From: Tolypothrix tenuis PCC 7101 | Lineage (GTDB): Bacteria; Cyanobacteriota; Cyanobacteriia; Cyanobacteriales; Nostocaceae | DNA length: 64,000 bases | Reading direction: 5' to 3' | Assembly: GCF_002368295.1 (NCBI RefSeq) | Contig: NZ_AP018248.1 | Coordinates: forward strand, 8,184,625 to 8,248,624 | Shown: piece by piece, positions 8,361-16,800 of the stretch | Layout: every line of letters starts with the position of its first letter | Position numbering within the stretch: position 1 is the first letter of the stretch | Notes under the pieces: generated by a model | What the model was told of the DNA's origin: nothing | What the model saw: the letters and a program-made list of their open reading frames with translations, nothing else | The model's database searches: none | Position numbers and translations under genes: made by a program

Positions 8361-9092
8361 GGTCTTAAGTAAGGTTTTTGCTAGAAATGAACTATTTACC
8401 AATTTGCAATTTAACTCGCATCTCGATTTAAGCAATTTACATTGCACTTGGCAATATAAATTAGCCTAAGTCAACCAATTAAATATGTTTGAGAATTTAT
8501 TGCCTATGGTGCAACTAATAGATATTTAAACGCACCACCTGCTGCAGAACTGTCCAGTTAAATACAAAATAACAAAGAAATTATAAAGATGGTATAGCGA
8601 AAAGTTATTAATTCCTTATATTCCACATACCAATCTTATATATCAAATGTAGATCCGAGTTAGGAAAATGCACAGTATCCTGAGATGTACTTTTGTCTGT
8701 ATAAGCGCGGTTTTAATCTGACTATAGCCAGATTTCGCTAGGATTATACTCTAAGGAATTTGATTTTAAAGGTATCAATATCCAGCAAATTGTTATTTAT
8801 GTTACAAAAGTATAGAAAAAATTTATCTAAATAACTAGTAAATCAAATTTTACCCAGTAAAGCCTCATATAAGCTCTCATGATACTTCTAATAATTGGTT
8901 AAAACTGAGTTGAATTTTAATTAAAGTTTCAGGCTAAAAGTTAAATTACAGGCTCAACATCATATTAGATGTTTAGTACGAGCTAAACAATAAAAGTAAG
9001 TTGCAGAAAATAGCACAATTCTCTTCTTCTATGCAATAGATATTTTCACAAATTAATTCTGCATTCTCAGAAGTTATTTGTAGGAACTGGAG

Positions 9093-9200
9093 ACAGATGG
9101 GTAGGTAAGGGCACGGCACCAGTAAGATAATTGGATGTACCACAAGATTGTAGATGCCGTGCCCCTACAAAGAATTTATTTTTATTTGTCTATTGCAATA
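9093..9200. mobile_element. MITE-like element, degenerate copy B
   Basis: It shares the inner palindrome with the other copies: 'GTAAGGGCACGGCACCAGTA' on the left and 'GATGCCGTGCCCCTACAAAG' on the right. The outer terminal repeats are mostly lost or diverged, so it is an old or truncated copy. Confidence 0.55.
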
Positions 9201-9330
9201 TCAAGCATATTTATAGCTACAAGCGCGCATAATCAATCGAGCATAGGGTATTTGTCGCTTTGCACCCTCTGCCCAATTTCTTCTAAATACGGTTCGGTTA
9301 AGAATTTTTCGTCAGGATTTTGGGTTTGTG

Positions 9331-9352
9331 GAGACGCGATAAATCGCGTCTC
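9331..9352. repeat. Perfect 10-bp hairpin, GAGACGCGAT / ATCGCGTCTC
   Basis: The two 10-base arms are separated by AA. The flanks (TTGTG before, TACAGG after) resemble the small mobile hairpins common between genes in Nostocales. No T-run or adjacent gene suggests a terminator. Confidence 0.6.
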
Positions 9353-9462
9353 TACAGGATTTAAACGTCAATTGATTGATATTAACCGAACTGTATTGTG
9401 CTGACTCTGCTAAGAACTAGAGCAATCTTAAGTAGTTGGTTGGAATTAAATATAAGATGGAC

Positions 9463-9553
9463 GTAGGTTGGGTTGAGGCACGTAGACGCGCAGCGGCTTC
9501 CCGTAGGGTAACCCAACACCCGCATGGGTTACGCTATCGCTAACCCATCCTAC
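9463..9553. repeat. Dispersed palindromic repeat with GTAGGTTGGGTT ends
   Basis: It begins GTAGGTTGGGTTGAGG and contains AGGGTAACCCAACACCCGC. It ends with TAACCCATCCTAC, so outer and inner segments can pair. Its core is shared with 3644-3677. It lies 21 bases beyond the NUDIX gene stop and could act as a transcription end. Confidence 0.55.
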
Positions 9554-9573
9554 AAATAATTATGCCTCCCTAC

Positions 9574-10005
9574 TTATAAATAATTGAAAAATTCCGTCGG
9601 TACTAGTGTTAATTCGCCTGATTTGAACCGTTCAATATTAATCCAAAGTGCCCGATGTTTATGGTTTGGGGACTCAGAAAAGAAGAGGCTCTCTAATTGA
9701 TAAAATTTAGAATCGGCAAAATCACATTGATAAAGTTGAATAATTTCGTGTCCTTGCCTGCCATTAAATATAAATAGGTTCTCTATACAGCCTAAATAGC
9801 GAATATTGGTTAATTCTGCTTGAATTTCTTCTTGAAATTCCCTTTTTAGGGCTATGAGGCTGGTTTCACCAAAATCTACTCCACCGCCTAACGCTCGGTA
9901 AAATGTAGACTGCTTGGCGGGATCGTAGCCTTCGGAAACAAATATCCGTTCACCATCGCGAATTAATCCCAAGGCTAGTACCCGAATTTCTCCTGCTTTG
10001 CTCAT
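9574..10005 (-). CDS. NUDIX hydrolase
   Basis: A 143-residue protein with a NUDIX box: 'GGGVDFGETSLIALKREFQE' runs into 'EI', giving G-x5-E-x7-REFQEE. The usual Gly near the end of the box is replaced (…EEIQA), but the metal-binding Glu residues are kept. The start 'MSKAGEIRVLALGLI' forms the expected first strand. NUDIX enzymes cleave nucleoside diphosphates linked to another group; the substrate here is open. It lies 17 bases downstream of the DUF3531-type gene on the same strand, so the two may be co-transcribed. Confidence 0.88.
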   Translation of the reverse strand: MSKAGEIRVLALGLIRDGERIFVSEGYDPAKQSTFYRALGGGVDFGETSLIALKREFQEEIQAELTNIRYLGCIENLFIFNGRQGHEIIQLYQCDFADSKFYQLESLFFSESPNHKHRALWINIERFKSGELTLVPTEFFNYL

Positions 10006-10022
10006 TTTTGTAACTTAAGTCA

Positions 10023-10475
10023 CTAATTATCGTACATAGAGTAAGAGTTGTTTTCGTTCTCCTCTATGGGCCAATCTTCGTTTTCGCCACCGATATATAA
10101 TTCCTCAATAGTGACATATTCCTCACTAAGCTGAGTGAGAGCGTTAATTAAGATATCTAAGGCGATCGCATCACTGGTTCCCAAATCAAACCAACAGCGT
10201 CCCCACTCCCCTTCATACTCAAATTCACCCATGTTATGCATCAGCGCCAGCAAGCTTTTGTCATAACCTTGCTCGTCGTAATTCATGTAACTAATATCCA
10301 GTCCTGTGTCTTGCACCTGAAGATTTTCGGCGTTAAAAGCACCCAATTTACCTAAATAAAACCAAGAATTGAAAACCTCTTCTATATATTGCCTTTCACG
10401 CGCCGAAGGAATCGTGCTAAACCTCAGCCAAATCCATACATCAAAAGGATTAAACTCACGAAACTGGATATACAT
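10023..10475 (-). CDS. Conserved cyanobacterial/plastid protein, DUF3531-like
   Basis: A 150-residue acidic protein starting 'MYIQFREFNPFDVWIWLRF' with 'SARERQYIEEVFNSWF' and 'LGKLGAFNAENLQVQD'. I recognise this layout as the DUF3531 family of cyanobacteria and plants, whose function is unknown. It has no signal peptide or membrane segment. The C-terminus ('EELYIGGENEDWPIEENENN') is strongly acidic. It sits 17 bases before the NUDIX gene on the same strand. The family name is from memory; the protein itself is clearly genuine. Confidence 0.75.
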   Translation of the reverse strand: MYIQFREFNPFDVWIWLRFSTIPSARERQYIEEVFNSWFYLGKLGAFNAENLQVQDTGLDISYMNYDEQGYDKSLLALMHNMGEFEYEGEWGRCWFDLGTSDAIALDILINALTQLSEEYVTIEELYIGGENEDWPIEENENNSYSMYDN

Positions 10476-10520
10476 TGCTGTTATATTTCTCCGTTACAGT
10501 TTTCTGAAAATAAGCATATC

Positions 10521-10688
10521 AGGATTGGGGATTGGGGACTGGGAAAAAGCAAGGGGGCAGGGTGCAGGGGGCAAGGGGGAAAAAGAACAAATTAAACAAC
10601 ATTCCTCTTACCGATTACCCATTACCGATTACCCATTACTGATTACCCATTACCGATTACCCATTACCCAATGCCCCATGCCCATTTC
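10521..10688. repeat. Short tandem heptamer repeats (STRR), GGGGATT and GATTACCCATTACC runs
   Basis: GGGGATTGGGGACTGGG is followed by G-rich AGGGGGCAGGG units and then by about ten ACCCATT/ACCGATT heptamers. This is the cyanobacterial STRR pattern. It fills the gap between the TPR gene end and the upstream region of the DUF3531-type gene. Confidence 0.8.
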
Positions 10689-11621
10689 CTAACTAAAACT
10701 CTTCAACCGATTATTCGCATTATTGCGTTCGGATTCGATTTGTTGGACTAAGCTGGTTGGGAGTTGGGATTTTTTGCTTAAGGCGGTGTCGAAGTTAGCG
10801 ATCGCTTCTTTAATTAATTCACGGTTGTTGTCTCTTTTTCCTTGGGCGTGGAGGATTTGGGCTTTGAGATAATATAACTCTGGGTTGTCAGATGTGCCTT
10901 TTAAGGCACGGTTGGCGTACTCTAGGGCTTGAGAGTAATTTTTTAAATCTCGGTAGCCAAGGGCAATCCCCCGATCGGCAAGATATTTAGGCGCAGCATT
11001 GTTTTCTAGGCGTTGAATCGCTTCGTCTGGGTTAGAAAAAGGCAGATTAACAGCGAGTAGCAAATCCATATAGCCTCTAATGAGGTTTACTTCTGGATCG
11101 TTGGCTGAAACTGCTTCTGCTTTGTCTAAATATTGGTAAACTTGCCGCAAGCGACTTAAGGCTTGTGCTGCACCACCTGCGCCTTCACGGGTGATCATCG
11201 TTGCTCCCTCTAGGAAATTCCCTACTGCTGTGTATAAATTACCGCGCAGGGGGTCTTTCTCTATCAACTTTTGTCCGGTTTCGAGGGTTTTTTTACTGTA
11301 TGTGTCTAAGGAAGTTAAATCTTTGTTGGCATAGGCTAGAGATGCCTTCATAGCATAGGCTAAAGGTTCATTCGGTTCGCTGGATATTGCTTGATTTAAG
11401 TAACGTTCTGCTTCTTGATAGTTACCTTTTTGAAAAACCGCTTTAAAAGCCGCTTCTGTTTTATCCCCAATTTCATGAGGTGCATTACGACGGAAAGGAT
11501 CGCCAGCCAGCGTGGGGTTCATTCCCAAATTGAATGCGATCGCAGCAGCAAAAGTTGTCTGAGCAAGCTTAGTGACTCTCGCAAACACAATTGCTTGAGG
11601 AGCAGAAAACCATTTTGTCAT
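10689..11621 (-). CDS. Exported TPR-repeat protein (cyanobacterial Sll0314/Alr-type family)
   Basis: A 310-residue protein. The N-terminus has a signal-like segment ('TTFAAAIAFNLGMNPTLAGD', probable cleavage after ALA/LAG), then tetratricopeptide-like helix pairs: 'GNYQEAERYLNQAISSEPNE', 'SANDPEVNLIRGYMDLLLAV', 'KNYSQALEYANRALKGTSDN' and a last 'ANFDTALSKKSQLP'. The family is conserved among cyanobacteria without a known role; TPRs suggest protein-protein contacts in the periplasm or at the thylakoid lumen. It is monocistronic. The stop lies right at the edge of a heptamer-repeat block. Confidence 0.8.
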   Translation of the reverse strand: MTKWFSAPQAIVFARVTKLAQTTFAAAIAFNLGMNPTLAGDPFRRNAPHEIGDKTEAAFKAVFQKGNYQEAERYLNQAISSEPNEPLAYAMKASLAYANKDLTSLDTYSKKTLETGQKLIEKDPLRGNLYTAVGNFLEGATMITREGAGGAAQALSRLRQVYQYLDKAEAVSANDPEVNLIRGYMDLLLAVNLPFSNPDEAIQRLENNAAPKYLADRGIALGYRDLKNYSQALEYANRALKGTSDNPELYYLKAQILHAQGKRDNNRELIKEAIANFDTALSKKSQLPTSLVQQIESERNNANNRLKSFS

Positions 11622-12012
11622 TGTAACCCTCAGAATAATTGCGGTTGAAATAGTTGTTTATGTTACCTAAAATGCAAAAAAATGATTAATCTGTACTTAG
11701 GTTGATTTTTGCCAGCATTGTCTACATAGTTCGACCTCTCTAATTTTTGCAGGTTCCCATCAAGCTTGTAGCCATTCTTCAGGGGGAAGTTTGCCACAAT
11801 AGAGAAAAGTAGAAGGTTGGCTTTTGTTTTAGTGTTAAAACTTGAGCTAGATAGGCTTGTGACTCCTAGTTATAAGTACATGACTCTAGCCGTGAGATTA
11901 GGTTTTTAGGCAGGTTATGCGTTATGAATGTTTTGGGAAATTTTTAATTGCTCTGCGTGTAGTTAAGCGTCATCGATTCAGTTATTCGCCAACTTTTTGG
12001 TAATCTTAACAA
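11622..12012. other. Divergent spacer, nothing definite
   Basis: The 391 bases between the divergent TPR and ABC genes must hold both promoters. No reliable promoter, RNA or repeat could be picked out by eye. Confidence 0.4.
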
Positions 12013-12687
12013 ATGCTCTATCTTAGAAATCTGGTTTATCATCCAACAGCCAGCCCCACAGCGATTCTCAAAGGAATAAACTTGGAATTAGCACCGCAAC
12101 AGCTGGGTTTGATTATTGGCCCTAGCGGTTCTGGTAAAAGTACCTTATTAGAAATTTTATCTGGACTAGCTGAACCTACATCCGGCGCAGTGTTCTGGCG
12201 CGAACAAGAACTGATTTCCGAACAGCTACAACAATTAGCTGGGTTAGTATTTCAGTTCCCAGAACGGCACTTTTGCGGCGGTACAATATTAGAAGAATTA
12301 CGCTTAGGGCATCCAGAACTAGGGTCAGAGCGAGTTAGGCAAGCATTAAGCGAAGTCGGATTAGAGCATTTATCACTGTCAGCATCACCCCATGCATTAA
12401 GTGGTGGACAACAGCGACGTTTAGCTTTGGCGGTACAGTTAATTCGCCAACCAAATTTATTATTATTAGACGAACCAACAGCCGGGTTAGACTGGTCAAT
12501 GCGTCGGCAGTTAGTCAGTTTATTGGCAAAGCTAAAAAAAGATTGGACATTGTTTGTCGTTACACACGACGCTGGAGATATGTTAGCGATCGCAGATTCT
12601 TGTTGGACACTTAACCACGGTGAACTTAAATCTGTCGATCCAGAGGTATTGAAAGCTAAAGTTCAAGAACCCCAGCCGGCGGTGTGA
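12013..12687 (+). CDS. ABC transporter ATP-binding protein (energy-coupling/CbiO-like)
   Basis: A 224-residue complete ATPase: Walker A 'GPSGSGKST', Q-loop 'VFQFPERHF', signature 'LSGGQQRRLAL', Walker B 'LLLLDEPTAGLD' and the switch His in 'VVTHDAGD'. The 'QFPE' Q-loop is characteristic of the energy-coupling-factor ATPases that serve vitamin or metal transporters. No membrane partner is encoded nearby, so the partner must be elsewhere. rsmG follows after a 147-base gap filled with heptamer repeats. Confidence 0.88.
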   Translation: MLYLRNLVYHPTASPTAILKGINLELAPQQLGLIIGPSGSGKSTLLEILSGLAEPTSGAVFWREQELISEQLQQLAGLVFQFPERHFCGGTILEELRLGHPELGSERVRQALSEVGLEHLSLSASPHALSGGQQRRLALAVQLIRQPNLLLLDEPTAGLDWSMRRQLVSLLAKLKKDWTLFVVTHDAGDMLAIADSCWTLNHGELKSVDPEVLKAKVQEPQPAV

Positions 12688-12830
12688 TTGGGGATTGGGG
12701 ACTGGGGATTGGGGACTGGGGACTGGGAAAAGCAAGGGGGCAGGGAGCAGGGAGCAGGGAGCAGGGGAGAAAAAACAAACACCAAACCCCAAACACCAAT
12801 TACCCATTACCAATTACCAATTACCTAATG
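12688..12830. repeat. STRR heptamer block
   Basis: Runs of GGGGATT/GGGGACT, then AGGGAGC units, then ACCCATTACCAATTACC units fill the spacer between the ABC ATPase and rsmG. The block begins directly at the ABC stop codon. Confidence 0.85.
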
Positions 12831-12834
12831 ACAA

Positions 12835-13572
12835 ATGACAAACTTATTGCCCGAAATGGCAGAAATCTGGCAAAAAACTCTCAATTGGCAACCAAATACT
12901 CAACAGCAGTTACAATTTCAGCAGCTTTATGAATTAATTCTGGAAGGAAATAGCCAGTTCAATTTAACTCGCATTACTGAAGCTGAAGAGTTTTGGGAGA
13001 AACATCTTTGGGATTCGCTGCGGGGAATTGCGCCACAGATGCAATTTATTGATTCTCTAGCAGCAGGTGCATCTGTGATTGATATTGGTACGGGTGCGGG
13101 TTTTCCGGGGATTCCTATTGCGATCGCATCTGCTAATTCTCAAATTACGCTGCTCGATTCTACTCGCAAAAAAGTTACTTTTATTGAAAAAATCTTGACT
13201 ACACTGGGTTTGAGTAATGGCAAAACTCTTGTAGGTAGAGTTGAAGAAATCGGCCAGCAACGCCAGCACCGACAAAATTATGATGTAGCGACAATCCGCG
13301 CTGTTGGGCCTGCTTCTGTCTGTGCGGAATATGCTTTACCATTGCTGAAAGTTGGGGGTTTAGCAGTTATTTACCGAGGTAATTGGACACAAGAGGAAAC
13401 TACAGCTTTGCACAATGCTGTCGATCAGTTGGGTGGGGTAATTGCAGTGATAGAACAATTTACTACTCCTCTGAGTGATAGTATTCGTCACTGTTTATAC
13501 CTGCGTAAGGTAGCAGCTACACCAGCCAACTTTCCCCGTGCTGTGGGTGTACCAACTCAAAAGCCACTTTAG
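12835..13572 (+). CDS. rsmG: 16S rRNA (guanine-527-N7)-methyltransferase RsmG
   Basis: A 245-residue protein of the GidB/RsmG family. Typical blocks: 'NLTRITEAEEFWEKHLWDS' in the N-terminal part, the SAM-binding 'VIDIGTGAGFPGIPIAIA', 'ITLLDSTRKKVTFIEK' and the later 'ATIRAVGPAS'. It methylates N7 of G527 in 16S rRNA using S-adenosylmethionine; loss gives low-level streptomycin resistance in other bacteria. The C-terminal 20 residues are a lineage-specific extension. In this window it stands apart from gidA/parAB, unlike in many bacteria. Confidence 0.95.
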   Translation: MTNLLPEMAEIWQKTLNWQPNTQQQLQFQQLYELILEGNSQFNLTRITEAEEFWEKHLWDSLRGIAPQMQFIDSLAAGASVIDIGTGAGFPGIPIAIASANSQITLLDSTRKKVTFIEKILTTLGLSNGKTLVGRVEEIGQQRQHRQNYDVATIRAVGPASVCAEYALPLLKVGGLAVIYRGNWTQEETTALHNAVDQLGGVIAVIEQFTTPLSDSIRHCLYLRKVAATPANFPRAVGVPTQKPL

Positions 13573-13661
13573 CCAGTATGTGAGGTAGTCAGCCTTGATG
13601 AGGGTTTTAATCCCCATCACAGGCAGTTTCTTTTTCCTTTTCCTCGTTGAAAATCAAATAT

Positions 13662-13797
13662 AATACCAATTCAAATAATGTTTGCGACAGATAAATTCTT
13701 TATAAGGGCACGGCATCCTCAATCTTTTGGCATATCAAATATCTTACTGGTGCCGTGCCCCTACTCATCTGTCGCATTCTTTTTTCAAAATGGTATA
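13662..13797. mobile_element. MITE-like element, copy C
   Basis: A full copy of about 136 bp. The left end 'ATACCAATTCAAATAATG' with 'TTTGCGACAG' pairs imperfectly with the right end 'CTGTCGCATTC' ... 'CAAAATGGTAT'. The inner arms are AAGGGCACGGCATCC and GGTGCCGTGCCCCT. It has the opposite orientation to copy A. It lies between the 3' ends of rsmG and the first giant kinase gene. Confidence 0.75.
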
Positions 13798-13826
13798 AGT
13801 CCTATATTTTCTATTTCTTGTTTTAA

Positions 13827-16800
13827 TTAAAACAAGGGTATTTCTATGATAAATTCTGTGCCTTCTCCTACAACTGAGTGACATTTCAACTTACCACTAT
13901 GGCTTTCCTCAACAATTTGTTTAGCTATAGCCAACCCTAAACCCGTACCTTTACCCACTGCTTTAGTAGTAAATAAATGGTCAAAGATTTTTTGTTGAAT
14001 TTCTTCACTCATCCCTTTACCGTTATCTGCAATGATAATTTTAACTAAATTATTTTCGACTAAAGTTGTCACAATAATGCGGTTAGGATGAGCTTTGATT
14101 TCCTCAAGATTACGTCCGTGATTCGATTCATCTAGTGCATCAATTGCATTAGCTAAAATATTCATAAATACCTGATTTAATTGCCCCGGAAAACATTCAA
14201 CTTGGGGTAAATTAGCGTAGTTAGTGATTACTTCAATCGCGGGACGTTGTTCGTGAGCTTTCAGACGGTGTTTGAGAATTAAAATTGTGCTATCAATGCC
14301 TTCATGAATATTAAATGGTACTTTGTAATCTTTGTCAGCACGGGAGAAAGTGCGTAGGGAAGTACTGATATTTTTTAGCCTATCGCAAGCCATTGTCATA
14401 GAATCGAGCATTTGGGGTAGGTCTTCTATGCTATATTCCAAGTCAATTTCTACCTCATGGTCGAGGATTTCTTCAGTCTTATCACTTAAAGTTTCTTGAT
14501 AGAGTTTCAAGTGTTCAATAATATCGGCAAAGGTGGGTTTAGCTTGTTTAAGACTGGCAGAAATAAAACCTAAAGGATTATTCATTTCGTGGGCGACACC
14601 AGCGACTAAGTTACCCAAGGCGGACATTTTTTCACTTTGGACGATTTGTAATTGGGCTTGTTGTAAGTCTTGTAATGCTTGTTCTAATTCTTGGGATTTT
14701 TGCTGTATGGCAAGTTCTGCTTGTTTGCGATCGCTAATATCTCGCATCACAACAACCGCACCAACTTTGTTACCCCAAGAATCAAAGATTGCTTGTCCGC
14801 TGGCTAACAAACTCCTGCGATCACCCTGCTTTGGTGCAATCACCATTTCGGCATTTTCGACGATTTCCCCTTGTAAGGCTCGCAACAATGGTATTTTTGT
14901 TGTTGATAAAAGTGTCTGTCCATCCCCTTGATAGAGTGAGAAATGTTCTGCCCATTGTTCTGGTGGTAATGATTTCACTGGTAAGCCATGAAATTCTTCA
15001 GTTGCTTTGTTGAATAAAATCAGTTTGCCACTCGCATCACAAACAACAATCCCATCGGTAATATTTTCAATAATCGCCTTCAAAAACTCTCGTTCTTTGG
15101 CTAGAGAGGCTTCGGTGTGTTGTAATTGTTCTAGTGATGCTTGTAATGACTGAGATTTCTCCTGTTCTCGTTCATAAAGTTGGGCATTTTCTAAGGAAAT
15201 GGCGGCTTGGGTGCAAAGTAAATTGAATAGTTCTACGCGATCGCTCGTAAACGCCCCTGTCACTAAATTATTTTCTAGATATAAAATCCCTAACAACTTA
15301 CCTTGATGTAAAATCGGGCTACACAAAATACTCTTAGGTTGCTGACGGATAATATAAGGGTCATTGGCTAAGGTGGTATCTGCGGTTGCATCCAATAAGA
15401 CAACAGTCTGTTGACTATGCTTGACTTTATAAATCAGCTTGTGGGGGATATCTTGGCTATCTGCAATGGAAAGACTTTGCAGCACAACGGGTTTTGTCCC
15501 CTGGGTAATTGCACCTTGAATGAGTAAATGATTGTCTTGTTGCAGCATTAACACGCATTTATCAGCCCCAGCATTTTCAATCACGATTCTCAGTAACGAT
15601 GAAAGTAGTTTGGACAGTTCGATTTCACCAGAAATAGTTTGAGATGCTGTGAGAATTGTTTTTAAATCTAGAGTATCTGAGACACTGCTGCTAGAACTGG
15701 AAGATGTGACAGTCCCCAAGGCGAAGATAGTTTCATTAGTTGAAACAACAGAACGGCTTTGCTGTAATATCGGGGTGAGTAATTGGGGATAGCGTTTTTC
15801 TAAGTGGGCGACTTTGGCTTTTGCTCCCCAGCGCGCATAGGCATAGTAAGCTTCAATCATATATTCTTGAGCTAAACGCTGTTTGCCCCAAGCTAGGTAG
15901 AATTTAGCGGCGAGTTCGTTAGCTAGTGCTTCTTCTTGGATGTATTCATTGGCTTTAGCTAGAGATATTGCTTGGTCATAGAGTTCACTAGCTTCGGCTT
16001 TATGTCCGAAAAAGCGACTTTTTTCTGCCTCTACCAAATCAAACTTATGCTGGTGATTCATGGGTGCATAGTGCGCCCATAGCTGTAATTGAGTTTGATT
16101 TTTTTCCACCCTCTCTAATAGGCTTGATTCTTCACCGGAGAATTGATTTAATTGTGCTAAAGCAATCAATGAATCATAAAAATAAAAAGCAGGTTCACTA
16201 ATTTTCCCCGCGCCTCCCATGAAATAGTTTCTACACTCAAGGGCATAATTGTTAGCTTGCTCAATTTCCTCAAACAAAAAGCAAAGGGTCAATTTAGATG
16301 AATGGAAAACAAATAATCCATAGAAATCATTTGCAGACAGCAGCAAGGGGAGTAATTCTGTTTCTTGGAGAGCGGAACCAGATAAAATAGTAGGATGCTC
16401 TACAAAGCCTAGTAAGTTTAAAATTACTTGCCAATAAATCAAACAATAATTAGCTGTTCCCAACTGCTTCAATTGCACTAAAGCATTGTAGTAAGTCTGG
16501 GTTTCTCGTTCTAAGGTGGCGAGGGGTTGACCACACCAAAAAGAATATCTGCAGAAAGTATGACCACTATATCCAGCGTATTCGAGGTTGCCAACGTCTA
16601 ACCCCAGTGTGTAACTTTCACTCAACAGGGGTAATGTTTCTTTGAGGTGAGATTTACGATGGAAAATATAACTGCTCAACAGAAATAATACTTCAGGTTT
16701 GGTGGTTTTATCATCAAAATTTGATGTTAAATTCAATGATAATTGCCCAAATTGTACCGCCAAATCTATATTTTGCTGTATATTACAAACAACCAAACTA

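Larger units (their letters stand above)
8361..9573. other. 1.2-kb gene-free, repeat-bearing spacer
   Basis: An A/T-rich stretch between two minus-strand genes. Only three items could be supported: a degenerate MITE copy (9093-9200), a perfect hairpin (9331-9352) and a palindromic repeat (9463-9553). The 89-codon frame at 9135-9404 runs through the MITE remnant and the hairpin and was not accepted as a gene. Confidence 0.6.

Noticed and set aside
9135..9404. 89-codon plus-strand frame
   Set aside because: It runs through a degenerate MITE copy and a hairpin and its translation looks like no protein family.
10521..10688. Tandem repeats as a possible CRISPR array
   Set aside because: The units are 7 bases with no unique spacers, so they are STRR heptamers. 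The same holds for 12688-12830, 37258-37379, 38828-38945, 53077-53180 and 63944-64000.
14533..14931. 132-codon plus-strand frame inside kinase 1
   Set aside because: It is antisense to a clear coding region and is a shadow of it, as are the other short frames within the four kinases.
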